Shown: positions 8,053 to 17,664, numbered from the stretch's first letter. The stretch is 63,558 nucleotides of DNA from Methanoculleus sp. UBA303 (GCA_002501655.1 DANY01000021.1:1-63558), one strand, 5' to 3'. The notes: generated from the letters alone by a model not told the origin. Program-made: numbers and translations.

Positions 8053-9004
8053 TCCGGTCCTCTCCCGTAACCGAGGGGTCCGGCACCGTCTCGTTGAAGA
8101 GCAGGAACTCGATCCGGTTGTAGTCGGTTGACGGCACCGAGAACTCCCAGGGGAGTTCCCGGGTCTCGTTATGCGGGACCGTCACCACAAACCGGTCGAG
8201 CGGTTCGGCCGCGTGGATGGTGGACGTATTCGTCGCGGGGTCGAAGGTCTGGTTGAGGGCGAGCGCCTCGACCGTGTAGGGGACTTCCCGGTACTCGTGG
8301 TTCCCGACCCCGATGATCAGCGATTGCGCGGAACCGGCAGGAAAATCGGTCGGGTAATCCGCGGCCTTCCCGCCGGGGCCGAGGATGTAGAACTCGGTGA
8401 AGTGCTCCCCCTCTTTTGGCACAGCGATGACGTAGACGGTCGTCGCGAGCGCCACGACGATTGCAACGACGAGAAGAACCGAGAGCCCCCGGTCGAGCCG
8501 GGAGGCCTCCGGGTCGAAGAGTTCCAGGCGGACAGAAGCAAGCATCGCCCGGGCCGGGACGGTAAAGCGGTCGCCGGCCGGGAGGAGGAGGCGCCGGTAC
8601 CAGGCGGCCGCGATCATCGCGAGGGTGAAGAGGGTGAGCGACGCAAGGATCGGGTCGAGCCGGATCCCCCAGGGAGTGTAGTTCAGCGCGAGCCCGATGA
8701 GGGGGACGACGGCGATCGAGAGCCCGAACGAGAGGGCGACCCGCTCGATACCGTCGAGGTCGCCCTTTGCCGGGAAGAGCGCCGCGATCAAAGCGTAGCC
8801 GGGGATGAAGAGGACCATCGCCACCCCAAAGAGGATCCGGAGGGGGCTTGCGTTCAGCACCGGGACATAGACACAGAGAAGAGTCGCGGCTGTCACGGCG
8901 GCGACCGCGACGAGGTCGCCGGGAAGGTCCCCGGCGGCCTCGACGATCAGGGGCTTTTGATCTTGGGGATCCATGGGTGGTTCTGTCAGCCTCTTCTCTT
9001 CCAC
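8000..9004 (-). CDS. DUF1616 membrane protein
   Basis: The protein has 334 residues with four hydrophobic helices in the first 150 residues. The second includes RILFGVAMVLFIPGYALIAA, the typical DUF1616 segment (an FxPGYAL motif followed by LFP). A fifth helix (about 178-200) precedes an outer beta-rich domain ending DLHLWVRVRPA. DUF1616 proteins are archaeal envelope proteins of unknown function, often near glycosylation or surface-protein genes. The first codons overlap the end of the gene before it (8986-9004), so the two form an operon read leftwards. Confidence 0.88.
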   Translation of the reverse strand: MEEKRLTEPPMDPQDQKPLIVEAAGDLPGDLVAVAAVTAATLLCVYVPVLNASPLRILFGVAMVLFIPGYALIAALFPAKGDLDGIERVALSFGLSIAVVPLIGLALNYTPWGIRLDPILASLTLFTLAMIAAAWYRRLLLPAGDRFTVPARAMLASVRLELFDPEASRLDRGLSVLLVVAIVVALATTVYVIAVPKEGEHFTEFYILGPGGKAADYPTDFPAGSAQSLIIGVGNHEYREVPYTVEALALNQTFDPATNTSTIHAAEPLDRFVVTVPHNETRELPWEFSVPSTDYNRIEFLLFNETVPDPSVTGEDRINASYRDLHLWVRVRPA

Positions 9005-10134
9005 CCAAGCATCAAGGTTGCGAAAGCGATGACCGGGAGGAGGGGGGCCATGGGCGCAGCGGCCGGGGTCGTCGCCGCGGTGGTCGTCGTCGCCGTCGCC
9101 GTCAGGGTGGGCACCTCTGCGGGGACCAGGAGGACGTACGAGCCCGCCCGCGAGACCGCCGTCGTGATCCGATCGCCCTCGGCCTTCGAGGGGACCGGCG
9201 ACCAGAAGCCGTTCTCAAGCCTCGCGATCGTCGCCGTCGCGCCGGCCGAGGGGAGGGGGAAGGAGAGGACCGCGGCGGGGTCGAACGTCCGGTTCGCGGG
9301 GGTCACGGCGTAGGCGTTCCCGGCCGTGGACGAGCCGGGAATGATGGTGCCCTGGAAGGGGAGGGGCTGGAGCCCGGCGCCTGCAACGTCGGTCCCGGTG
9401 AGGGAGGCCTTCCCGTCGGCCGAGGTCACCGTCGCGGGTCCGGTGGTCTCGGTCGGGGCGGGGCCGGTCGAGCCCCCGCTACTGCCGCCGGGACCTGAGG
9501 AGACGCCGTCGCCACCACTGCTCTGTGTGGTGGTGGCGGTCGGCGTCGGGGCTCCTCCTCCGATGGTGATCGCCCGCGAGAGGGCCTCCGCCCCGTCGAT
9601 GTAGACGGTGACCGTCGCGGTGCCGCGCTCGACACCATCGAGGGCAAACGAGATTGTGCCGTCGGCAGGCCCCTGCTTCGTGCCGAGAACCGTCAGGTCG
9701 GCGATGATGCTCGTGGCCGCGGCCTTCCCGTCGAGGGCGACGAGACTGAGGGTCCCGCTCGGGATATTGCGGGGCTGGCTGATCAAGACCTCGCCGTTCT
9801 TAGCGGTGTAATTCATGCTGACGGAGCCCCCGTCCGGCAGTTCCGCCGAGAGACGGGTCCAGTTCGTCCCCTTCGTGTAGGCGTTCACCTCTCCCGAGGT
9901 GAGGGAGAAGGGGAGGGTGAGATCCCGGGCTGTGAAGGCAAACGTGCTGTTCGGGGTCGCGGCGAACTCGCCGCGGATGCCGAGGGAGAAGGCAGCGCCG
10001 TCGGGAAGATCGTTTACGTTCACGGTGACCGTATCCCCGGACTCGATCGCGTCGGGGCTGATGCTGATCGTCGCCGCCGTTGCGGCCGGGACCAGGAGAA
10101 GGAACAGAAGCAAAAATATACCGGATTTAGTCAT
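8986..10134 (-). CDS. Secreted protein with C-terminal membrane anchor
   Basis: The protein has 382 residues: a signal peptide (MTKSGIFLLLFLLLVPAATA), an Ig-like beta domain (21-190), a Ser/Gly/Thr/Pro linker (about 195-240), and a second beta domain (about 240-345) with NRTFDPAAVLSF, reminiscent of the domain before PGF-CTERM tails. The C-terminus is a Thr/Ala spacer, a hydrophobic helix and WKRRG. That arrangement (spacer, helix, short basic end) is shared by two other proteins here (27162-27872 and 52136-53194). AAAAGGAGA lies upstream of ATG 10134. It is probably a surface glycoprotein (several NxS/T sites); its partner is unknown. Confidence 0.82.
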   Translation of the reverse strand: MTKSGIFLLLFLLLVPAATAATISISPDAIESGDTVTVNVNDLPDGAAFSLGIRGEFAATPNSTFAFTARDLTLPFSLTSGEVNAYTKGTNWTRLSAELPDGGSVSMNYTAKNGEVLISQPRNIPSGTLSLVALDGKAAATSIIADLTVLGTKQGPADGTISFALDGVERGTATVTVYIDGAEALSRAITIGGGAPTPTATTTQSSGGDGVSSGPGGSSGGSTGPAPTETTGPATVTSADGKASLTGTDVAGAGLQPLPFQGTIIPGSSTAGNAYAVTPANRTFDPAAVLSFPLPSAGATATIARLENGFWSPVPSKAEGDRITTAVSRAGSYVLLVPAEVPTLTATATTTTAATTPAAAPMAPLLPVIAFATLMLGWKRRG

Positions 10135-10213
10135 AAACGGAATCTCCTTTTGTTAGATACGGTATAGGTAATTTTCGAGAATAAAAAAGGCTTATGGAAG
10201 AATTGAAAAAAAG

Positions 10214-10270
10214 GGGCTCGTTATGAACCCGGAGGGAGCCCGTTACCACGCCGGCTCCCTCCCGGGAGGG
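10214..10270. other. Overlapping, mutually exclusive inverted repeats
   Basis: Three stems compete for the same bases. GGGCTC (10214-10219) pairs with GAGCCC (10236-10241). GGAGGGAGCC (10231-10240) pairs perfectly with GGCTCCCTCC (10253-10262). CCCTCCCGGGAGGG (10257-10270) is itself a perfect palindrome. No credible protein is encoded in 10135-10879 on either strand; low-complexity Arg/Gly/Pro-rich open frames there look like chance. The region may be a structured RNA or the remains of a mobile element. Confidence 0.45.
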
Positions 10271-10596
10271 AACCCCGGTCGACGACGCATCCTGCTTCGA
10301 TCATCGGGACCGGGTAAGCATAGAACGGGAACTGTTCTAACGTCGTCGCGGAGCGCAGACAAACCCGTCCTCCAATCTCCAGGGTTCTCCAGCAGTTGCA
10401 GGCAATCGGCCTGGCGGGAGGGCGCAACCTCTGCCGGCCCTGGCAACTACATCCCGAGGTCGTCCCAAAGGGGCCTGCAAACCTCCGGTACACCCTGATC
10501 GGAACACTTACGTTCAAGGTTTCTACCATCTGGCCTATAACAGAGACCAGGATGGTGAAACGGCTTTCCACCGGGTATCACCACGCGGAGAACGAC

Positions 10597-10635
10597 GTTC
10601 CGCAGGAACGGAGTTTGAGAAGACCGAAGGTCTTC
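10597..10635. other. Tandem perfect hairpins in noncoding region
   Basis: GTTCC-GCA-GGAAC (10597-10609) and GAAGACC-GAA-GGTCTTC (10619-10635) lie 9 nt apart. Both have perfect stems and 3-nt loops, as expected of a folded RNA or REP-like repeat. They lie about 100 bp upstream of the TATA box of the S-layer-like gene. Confidence 0.45.
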
Positions 10636-10727
10636 GAGCGGGGGACAACCTCTCCCTATAATGCCCTACGAGCCCGCAGTAGTTCGGCATTGCGCCTGCC
10701 TCCGGCATCCCGGGCCGGTTAATAGCG

Positions 10728-10739
10728 GTATATTTATGG
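10728..10739 (+). promoter_or_regulatory. TATA box of S-layer-like gene
   Basis: GTATATTTATGG is a good archaeal TATA element. Transcription from about 10762 would give a leader of roughly 115 nt before ATG 10880. A GCGCAA/TTGCGC stem (10746-10766) lies next to the expected start point. Long leaders are common for abundant surface-layer mRNAs. Confidence 0.55.
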
Positions 10740-10879
10740 CACCCGGCGCAAGACGGAACGTTGCGCACAGGAAGGACGGCTTCAGCCGGTTTAGCGTTCT
10801 TGTCTCTGTTCAAACCCCGCACAGGCGGCACCCTGCGTAGATCCAGCCTCTTCCGGTAACGCACTATGGAGATCGTATT

Positions 10880-13511
10880 ATGATTCCCAATCGAGTGATA
10901 GTTTCGATGATCGTCGCCGTGGCCCTCCTGGCTGCGCTGGTTGTTGCACCGGCCGCGGCGGCGCGGACAATTACGACGAATGGCACCAACGTCTTTGTGG
11001 GTGAAGAGAATCTTGACTTCACCGGCGGTGTCTTTGCTGGTAACCACCCAGTTCGTTCACTACACCGGTGAGGTGGGTAAGAGTTCGATCGATAAGACCA
11101 TCATGGTGACCGGTGGCGTAGTGGGCGAACTTGTCAAAGGCATACCGACCGGACATTACTATGCGATAGGTTCGGCGAACCCCACACAGACTTATGTCAA
11201 CGTCCAGAACCCTGAAGCGACGCTTGACGTAATGCTGGCTTCGTCTCCGAAGGACTCCGTGAACGGTAAGTCCATCAGCCGGGACACGTCGCTGAACTTC
11301 AAGTTTTACAGCAACGTGGACACGGGCGCCACGGCAAACGTGGAACTCACTCTGCCCGGTGGCGGTGTGGTGAGAACGTACGACGGCAAATCTCTGTCGT
11401 TTAATGCCAATGGGCAGCTCCAGTACCTGTCCAACGTCCTCTTCGGGCAGAATGCCGAGGCCGGGACCTACACTGCCGTGGCAAAGTGGCCCGCCGCTTC
11501 CGACTTCTACGGGAAGGGCTTTGATTCCAGGGCCGTGACCTTTGAGGTCGTCACGAGAACGCTCGGCATCTCGGTCAACAAGGACACGGTCGTCCGCGGC
11601 AACAGTTTCACTGTGACGGTCGCCGGGGAGTCAAAGAGGAACTACCGCCTCTACGTCAGGGAGATCGGCGGCGTTGCCCCGGGAGCGTATCCGGTGATTG
11701 CGCCAGGCCAGATTGCGGTTAATTACGCTATCCCTGGTGAGAACGACACGTACAGAACCGTTACAACCAACGTCGCAGGCACCCGGTCCGTCCAGTTCAA
11801 CACCAGCCAGAGCACCGGCGAATGGCGGTTCACGATCCGTGTCGAGGATCCGGCAGCCCCGGAGATCTACGACGAGGCCAGGGTGCGGGTCGAGAGGGGT
11901 GCGGTCACCATCGTCGCATCGGGCACCGGCACCTACGCCATCGGCGAGGAGATCAGCCTCTCCGGCACCTGCAGCGACAGCAACACCGTCTACCTCTTCC
12001 TGACCGGTCCGAACCACCCCACCAACGGCATCAGGTTTGAAGACATCAACACGGGAGTTATCGGCGCAAGGGTTCAAACCGGCAATGAGAGCACCTTCAC
12101 CCGGGTAGCCGTCGAGGCCGATGATACCTGGACCTACCGGTGGGACACTTCCCGCGCCAAGAATCGTCTTGACGCCGGCGGCTATACGGCCTATGCCGTT
12201 TCGGCGCCCCGCGGCAAGGACTCTCTCGGCGGCGTTCCCTACAGCACGGCTTCCTTCAACCTGAGGTCCCCCTCCGTCACGGCAACCGTGAGCGGCGCCA
12301 CCCTGGCAAAGGGGGACGGCCTGACGATCGCCGGGACCGCAACAGGCAACCCGGCCAATGTTTGCGTCTGGATCTTCGGTACGAACTACCGTAAACTCCA
12401 GCAACTCGTCCCTATCGGGCCCGATGGTGCATTCGAGTACAGGCTTGCGCCCGGCGATACCGCGAACCTGCTCTCCGGCCAGTATTTCATCGTCATCCAG
12501 CACCCGGCCGACGGTGTATTTGACGTCTGGGCTTCCGGCACCCTGCTTACGGGCAACGGCATAACGTCGGTCGACCTCGCCACCCTGCAGGCTGCCGCGG
12601 CAGCAGACGCGCTGATCACCGCCCTCGACTCCCCGAACATCGATGATATCTATGCAAAATTCACCGTTGTCGTCGAGGAGCCCTACGTCCGGATCGACCC
12701 GATCGGCAACCAGACCGCGGGCAGCGCGTTCCCGATCACCGGCACCACGAACCTCGCGGTCGGCGATACGCTCGCGGTCCAGGTGGTCCCCGCTGTGTTC
12801 GATCCGGGCAACAGTGCAGGCGTCGCCGGTGTTGCGATCGTCCGGAAGGGTGACGGCGCGAACATCTGGTCCTTCGAGGTCGGCGCGACCGATCTTGGGC
12901 CCGACCGCTACGAAGTCGCGGTTGAGTCGATCGAGACCGGTGCATCCCGGACCGCGGCCTTCAACGTGATCAAGGGGCACGAACCTCCGCCCTCCGGCCC
13001 GGCGCTCACCCTCGCCCCCGGCTGGAACTTCGTCTCCATCCCCCGGCCGCTCGCGGCAGGGAACGACACCGCGGCGATCTTTGCCGGTGTCGGGACCGGC
13101 GGCCGCTCGGCCCTCCGGTACGATACGGCCGCAGGGGACTGGACGCAGCTCGCGGAGGAGGACCGGATCAGTCCCCTTGAGGGGATCTGGATCTACTCGA
13201 CCGGGCCCGCGACGGTCCCCCTGAACTTCTCGACCGTCCTCCCGGTTCCGCCGGCTGAACGCGCCCTCTCCACGGGCTGGAACGCCATCGGGATCACCGG
13301 CACGACTCCGGCGACGGCAAGGGACACCCTCTACTCGGTCAACGGGCAGTGGACGACCCTGATCGGGTTTGACGCCGGGGCCCAGGCTTTCGAAACCGGG
13401 ATCGTCAACGGCGGGAGCGGCGCGAATGCCGATACCAGATCGCTCCACCCCGGCCAGGGCTACTGGCTCTCCATGACCGGGCCGGGCACCCTCTACGCCA
13501 TCGGAGCGTGA
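10880..13511 (+). CDS. S-layer-like surface protein, frameshifted after signal peptide
   Basis: Two frames are needed. ATG 10880 (GGAGAT before it) encodes a signal peptide ending APAAAA and then RTITTNGTNVFVGEENLDF, but this frame stops at 11071. The continuation (TTQFVHYTGEVGKSS onwards) is in the next frame and open to 13511. Dropping one base near 11042 (GGTAACCACC to GGTACCACC) joins them smoothly into about 877 residues. The N-terminus and the DUF3821-like repeats (start NKDTVVRGNSFTVTVAGES) are those of Methanomicrobiales S-layer proteins. The last ~170 residues are a module starting LAPGWNFVSIPRPL and ending TLYAIGA, shared with two other genes here. It may be a true mutation, a sequencing error, or +1 frameshifting. 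Confidence 0.82.
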
Positions 13512-14278
13512 TGCGGGTGAAGGAGATCGCCTGGATCTGTGTTCTCCTCGTCCTCATCGGGACGGCATCCGCCGTCCCCCTCCTCCCCGCGGAGTTCTGG
13601 GGCTCGGTCACCATCGACGGAAATCCAGCACCGGCCGGGACCGTCATCACCGCCCGGATCGACGGCCGCGACTGCGGGTCGCTCACCCTCGAGACCGCCG
13701 GGGTCTACGGCGGGGACGCTACGTTCGATAAGCGGCTGCTCGTCTGCGGCAGGGATGACGACGCCAAGAAGACGATCACGTTCTTTGTCGATGGGATGAG
13801 GGCCGCCGAGACGGCGGTTTACGATCCCGGCACCTCTTCCCGCCTCGATCTCGCGGCCACGTCGGGAGCAGGCTTCTCGGCGGACGTGACGGCCGGGGTG
13901 GCGCCGCTCACGGTCCGGTTCACCGACGAGAGTAGTGGTGATCCGAAGTCGTGGTCCTGGGCGTTCGGAGACGGCGGGACCTCCGCGGAGCAGAACCCGG
14001 TGTACACCTACAGAACACCGGGCAACTATACCGTGAACCTCACGGTCGATAACTCCGCCGCGCTCTCCCAGCCCGGTTACATCACCGTCACGGCTCCGAA
14101 GGGCGACGTCACAGGCGACGGTAAGGTCGACATCGGCGACGTCGCCCGGGTGGCCTACATGGTCGTCGGGAAGGCGGCGGTCGACCCTGCCGCCGACTTC
14201 AACGGGAACGGCGTGGTCGACATCGGGGATGCCGCAAAGATCGCCTACTTCTTCGTCGGGAAGATCGGGGCGCTGTGA
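13508..14278 (+). CDS. Secreted PKD and dockerin protein
   Basis: The protein has about 256 residues. The start is placed at the GTG overlapping the preceding stop (GTGA), an overlap conserved in three paralogous pairs; ATG 13511 is equally possible. Order: signal peptide (to ASA), an N-terminal module PLLPAEFWGSVTIDGNPAPA (about 24-117), a PKD domain (about 120-195, with SWSWAFGDGGTS), and a type I dockerin with two Ca-binding loops, GDVTGDGKVDIGDVAR and DFNGNGVVDIGDAAK, each followed by a helix. The dockerin implies docking to a cohesin; cohesins are encoded 10-15 kb downstream. Confidence 0.88.
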   Translation: MMRVKEIAWICVLLVLIGTASAVPLLPAEFWGSVTIDGNPAPAGTVITARIDGRDCGSLTLETAGVYGGDATFDKRLLVCGRDDDAKKTITFFVDGMRAAETAVYDPGTSSRLDLAATSGAGFSADVTAGVAPLTVRFTDESSGDPKSWSWAFGDGGTSAEQNPVYTYRTPGNYTVNLTVDNSAALSQPGYITVTAPKGDVTGDGKVDIGDVARVAYMVVGKAAVDPAADFNGNGVVDIGDAAKIAYFFVGKIGAL

Positions 14279-14286
14279 GGAGCGTG

Positions 14287-14329
14287 CCTGCGCCCTCCCG
14301 GCGCAGGGCACTTCCCGGTTTTGCGGGAG
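14287..14329 (+). terminator. Paired hairpins after dockerin gene
   Basis: CCTGCGCC-CTCCC-GGCGCAGG (14287-14307) is a perfect 8-bp stem starting 8 nt after the stop. TTCCCG-GTTTT-GCGGGAG style pairing follows (14312-14329). No strong U-tract follows, so it may act as an RNA-stabilising 3' end as much as a terminator. The rest of 14279-14645 shows no gene. Confidence 0.4.
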
Positions 14330-14645
14330 GCGGGCATGCACCGGATCAGGGAAATATCTGTTCCCGGCGATGCCTCCGGAGGAAGCGGCACGGAACTGCG
14401 GGCAGTAAAAGGGAAACGTTCTTCATCGCCGGGGGGGTTAATGTTATGCATGGATGCCCGGTGCCGATCCGGTGTCCTGCGAGACTGATCGCCCCGGACG
14501 AGAAGCATTCACCGACCCGCCCGGCACGAGCCACCCCCAGGCAGTCCGGGCTTCCTGGCAACACCTGCTTCAACAGTTACCTCTCGTTTCTCGGTAGGCA
14601 GGAAATCAGGATCTGGCTAGTATCCGCTAACATGATGTGGTGATA

Positions 14646-16622
14646 ATGAAGCAGATATTCACGCTTGCAATTGCTCTACTTATTGCGCTGGCGCCTCTGG
14701 GCGTGGCGGCGGAGCCGCTTCCGACTGACACTACAGGCGCATCCCCTCCTGCCCCGGAGGTTACGTATCTTGAGCCTTCGGAGAGTCAGTCAACGAATAT
14801 AACCCCTCTCCTCTGTGTCAATGAAAGCAGTACCAGTGGCCCGTTGTTATCAGACATCAAGGTTGGTTGCGACGAAAGTGGAGAGTATTTCTCAGAGTCA
14901 GGCGGATCGGTGACTGTAACGGATACCCCGGAACCGTGGTCTGTCAACATCTCAGAGAGTGATTATGATTCCAGGGATTTGGATCAGAGCATCATCGATA
15001 CCTGTGAGGAAAATGGAAGTACCGAGCAGCCCGAATGGCTTACGGATACCGTCCCTGATGGTACAACAACGGATGCTACCCTGCACGCCTCTGTCCAGCC
15101 CAGCAGGATACGGAATATTACCGTCGAGTCTAAACATCCCTATGCCAATAACTTTACATACACCTGGGAGATCTCCGATCCCGGTGCCCACCAGATGCGA
15201 CTTCATTTTGATAAACTGAGCCTGGCAGGCTCCTTGTCACACTACGACACCCTCAGGATTTACGATGAACTTGGTAGAGAGTTAGTGTATTATAAAGGTC
15301 CGGATGATGACACAGATTTCTGGACTGCATGGCAGACCACCGACACCCTCCGGGTGAAATTAGTCACAGATAGCCGATATACGTCATACGGATTCCTCAT
15401 TGACAAGGTCGAGTGCAGGGATGAGAAAATCCCACCTACCGAGCACCTCGCAGAGTCATATCACCCCTATGCCAACAATTATGTGCACACCTGGAAGATC
15501 TCCAAGCCCGGTGCTAACCAGATGCGACTTCATTTTGATAAACTGAGCCTGGCAGGCTCCTTGTCACACTACGACACCCTCAGGATTTACGATGAACTCG
15601 GTAGAGAGTTAGTGTATTATAAAGGTCCGGATGATGGCACAGATTTCTGGACTGCATGGCAGACCACCGACACCCTCCTGGTGAAGTTAGTCACAGATAG
15701 CCGATATACGTCATACGGATTCCTCATTGACAAGGTCGACTGCAGGTATGAGAAATTCCCGCCTACCGAACATTTCGCAGAGTCGTACCACCCCTATGCC
15801 AACAATTATGTGCACACCTGGAAGATCTCCATGCCTGGTGCCAACAAGACGCGGCTTCATTTTGATAAATTGAGCCTGGCAGGCTCCTGGTCACACTACG
15901 ACACCCTCAGGATTTACGATGAACTCGGTAGAGAGTTAGTGTATTATAAAGGTCCGACTGATAACACAGATTTCTGGACCGAGTGGCAGACCACCGACAC
16001 CCTCCGGGTGAAGTTAGTTACAGATGGTCAATATACGTCATATGGCTTCCTCATCGATCTGATCGAGACCGAGGAAGGAGTTTTTACCCCATCCCAAATA
16101 CCTGCGCCTGCTAACCTCACCCTCCACCCCGGGTGGAACTTCATCTCGGTCCCCCGGCCGCTTGCGGCAGGCAATGACACCGCGTTGATCTTTGCCCCCG
16201 TCGAAACGGACGGCCACTCGGTCCTCCGCTATGACGCCGCCGCCGGAGAATGGGTACCACTCGTAGCAACCGACCGCCTCGCCCCCCTCGAAGGATTCTG
16301 GATGTACTCAACCGAGCCCTCGACGGTCCTGCTCAACTTCTCGACTGATCCCCTCCTCCCGCCGGCTAAACGCTCCCTCTCCACGGGCTGGAACGCCGTC
16401 GGAGTCACCAGCACGATCCCGGCAACAGCGCGGGATACATTCCACTCGGTCAACGCACAGTGGACGACCCTGATCGGGTTTAACGCCGGGAAGCAAGCTT
16501 TCGAGGCGGGGATCGTCAATGGTGGGAGCGGCACGAACGCCGATACCAGATCAGTTTATCCCGGAAAGGGCTACTGGCTCTACATGACCGAGCCGGGCAC
16601 GCTCTGCGCCATCGGGGCGTGA
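14646..16622 (+). CDS. Surface protein with three CUB-like repeats and shared C-terminal module
   Basis: Start ATG 14646 follows GGTGA at 14639-14643; about 658 residues. A signal peptide ends at GVAA. A low-complexity acidic stretch (to about residue 160) precedes three near-identical 109-residue repeats, each with HPYANN, then (S/A)G(S)LSHYDTLRIYDELGR and TSYGFLID. This is a CUB-type beta-sandwich, a fold that binds Ca, proteins or glycans in secreted proteins. The last ~170 residues (LHPGWNFISVPRPLAAGND to TLCAIGA) are the module shared with the genes at 10880 and 53191. Its stop overlaps the GTG of the following PKD protein. Confidence 0.87.
   Translation: MKQIFTLAIALLIALAPLGVAAEPLPTDTTGASPPAPEVTYLEPSESQSTNITPLLCVNESSTSGPLLSDIKVGCDESGEYFSESGGSVTVTDTPEPWSVNISESDYDSRDLDQSIIDTCEENGSTEQPEWLTDTVPDGTTTDATLHASVQPSRIRNITVESKHPYANNFTYTWEISDPGAHQMRLHFDKLSLAGSLSHYDTLRIYDELGRELVYYKGPDDDTDFWTAWQTTDTLRVKLVTDSRYTSYGFLIDKVECRDEKIPPTEHLAESYHPYANNYVHTWKISKPGANQMRLHFDKLSLAGSLSHYDTLRIYDELGRELVYYKGPDDGTDFWTAWQTTDTLLVKLVTDSRYTSYGFLIDKVDCRYEKFPPTEHFAESYHPYANNYVHTWKISMPGANKTRLHFDKLSLAGSWSHYDTLRIYDELGRELVYYKGPTDNTDFWTEWQTTDTLRVKLVTDGQYTSYGFLIDLIETEEGVFTPSQIPAPANLTLHPGWNFISVPRPLAAGNDTALIFAPVETDGHSVLRYDAAAGEWVPLVATDRLAPLEGFWMYSTEPSTVLLNFSTDPLLPPAKRSLSTGWNAVGVTSTIPATARDTFHSVNAQWTTLIGFNAGKQAFEAGIVNGGSGTNADTRSVYPGKGYWLYMTEPGTLCAIGA
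15135..16076 (+). repeat. Three tandem 327-bp coding repeats
   Basis: Units begin at 15135, 15462 and 15789, exactly 327 bp (109 codons) apart. Long runs are identical at the DNA level, for instance the segment encoding DTLRIYDELGRELVYYKGP in all three. Identity at synonymous positions shows recent amplification or ongoing gene conversion, and makes the locus prone to copy-number change. Confidence 0.88.
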
Positions 16623-17437
16623 TACCGGTGAGACGTCTCCCCCTTATCCTCCTCCTCATCGCCCTCATCGGGACGGCATCTGCCGTCCCCCTTCTCCCCG
16701 CGGAGTTCTGGGGCTCGGTCACGATCGACGGAAACCCCGCGCCGGCCGGGACCGTCATCACCGCCCGGATCGACGGCCGCGACTGCGGGTCGCTCACCCT
16801 TGAGAGCGCCGGGTTCTACGGTGGGTACGCCACCTTTGATAAACGGCTGCTCGTCAGCGGGGAGGATGATGACATCGGGAAGACCATCACGTTCTTTGTC
16901 GGCGGCGCGAGAGCCACCGGGACAGCGGTCTACACTCCGGGCACCTCGACCCGCCTCGATCTTGCGGCCACGTCAGGAGCGGGCTTCTCGGCGGACGTGA
17001 CTGCCGGCCCGGCGCCGCTCACCGTCCGGTTCACCGACGAGAGCACCGGTGATCCGAAGTCCTGGTCCTGGAAATTCGGGGACGGCGGCACTTCCATCGT
17101 GCAGAACCCGACCCACACCTACACCGCCCCCGGCAACTATACCGTCGCGCTCTCGGCCAACGGGGGGAAGATGGTCTGTACAAAGCCCAACTACATCAAA
17201 GTCACCCCGGTCCTCTTCGGTGACGCCAACGAGGATAGGCAGGTCAACCAGGCTGATACCCTCCTCGTGCTCCAGCAGGTCGTGGGACTGGAGAGTAAGC
17301 CCGATGTGGACAACGACCTCCTGTTGTTCCAGAAGACCGACGTCCACCGAAACGGGGTGATCGAGGTCGGCGATGCCCTCTTCATCGCGCAGTACAACGT
17401 CGGGCTCCGGGATGTCTGGTTTGAACTGCCGGGGTAA
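16619..17437 (+). CDS. Secreted PKD and dockerin-like protein, paralogue of 13508 gene
   Basis: The protein has about 272 residues from the GTG overlapping the previous stop (GTG 16628 is an alternative). The first ~190 residues closely match the 13508 protein: signal peptide, PLLPAEFWGSVTIDGNPAPA module, then PKD (SWSWKFGDGGTSIVQNP). The C-terminus differs: it is a different dockerin-like type with loops GDANEDRQVNQADT and DVHRNGVIEVGDALF, matching the C-terminus of the subtilase next door rather than its own paralogue. The Ca-binding loops are less canonical (EDRQ). Exchange of the C-terminal third between paralogues is the likely history. Confidence 0.86.
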   Translation: MIPVRRLPLILLLIALIGTASAVPLLPAEFWGSVTIDGNPAPAGTVITARIDGRDCGSLTLESAGFYGGYATFDKRLLVSGEDDDIGKTITFFVGGARATGTAVYTPGTSTRLDLAATSGAGFSADVTAGPAPLTVRFTDESTGDPKSWSWKFGDGGTSIVQNPTHTYTAPGNYTVALSANGGKMVCTKPNYIKVTPVLFGDANEDRQVNQADTLLVLQQVVGLESKPDVDNDLLLFQKTDVHRNGVIEVGDALFIAQYNVGLRDVWFELPG

Positions 17438-17619
17438 CCCACACCCTTCGTTTTTGTCCCGGACGTGCAACCAGTCCCGGTGCCACCGCGACCCCATTCC
17501 GCGGGACCTGCTGCCCGTCGAGGTGCTATGGGTATTGGGTGAAGAAGAAGGCCAGATCAGCGATCTGTGTCGGAATTAACGCCAGTACCTCCGCGCACAG
17601 GAAATAGGCGCCTGGCATC

Positions 17620-17664
17620 TATAGGATATCACCTTAATCTCTTTGTTTTAGCATATATCCTATA
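17620..17664. repeat. 10-bp inverted repeat followed by T-run
   Basis: TATAGGATAT (17620-17629) and ATATCCTATA (17655-17664) are perfectly complementary across a 25-nt spacer, and ATTTTT follows directly. It could end the preceding transcript or serve as an operator in the long AT-rich stretch (about 17630-17900) before the subtilase gene. No gene is seen in 17438-17904. Confidence 0.45.

Noticed and set aside
10221..10571. Possible small protein or transposase tail on the reverse strand
   Set aside because: No start with RBS, no motif, Arg/Pro/Gly-rich; the stretch is better described as hairpin-rich noncoding DNA.
11631..13448. 605-codon reverse frame inside the S-layer-like gene
   Set aside because: Low-complexity Arg/Gly/Asp sequence typical of antisense frames here.
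15135..16076. CRISPR array
   Set aside because: The repeats are 327 bp, in-frame and protein-coding; no short direct repeats with spacers occur anywhere in the window, and no cas gene.
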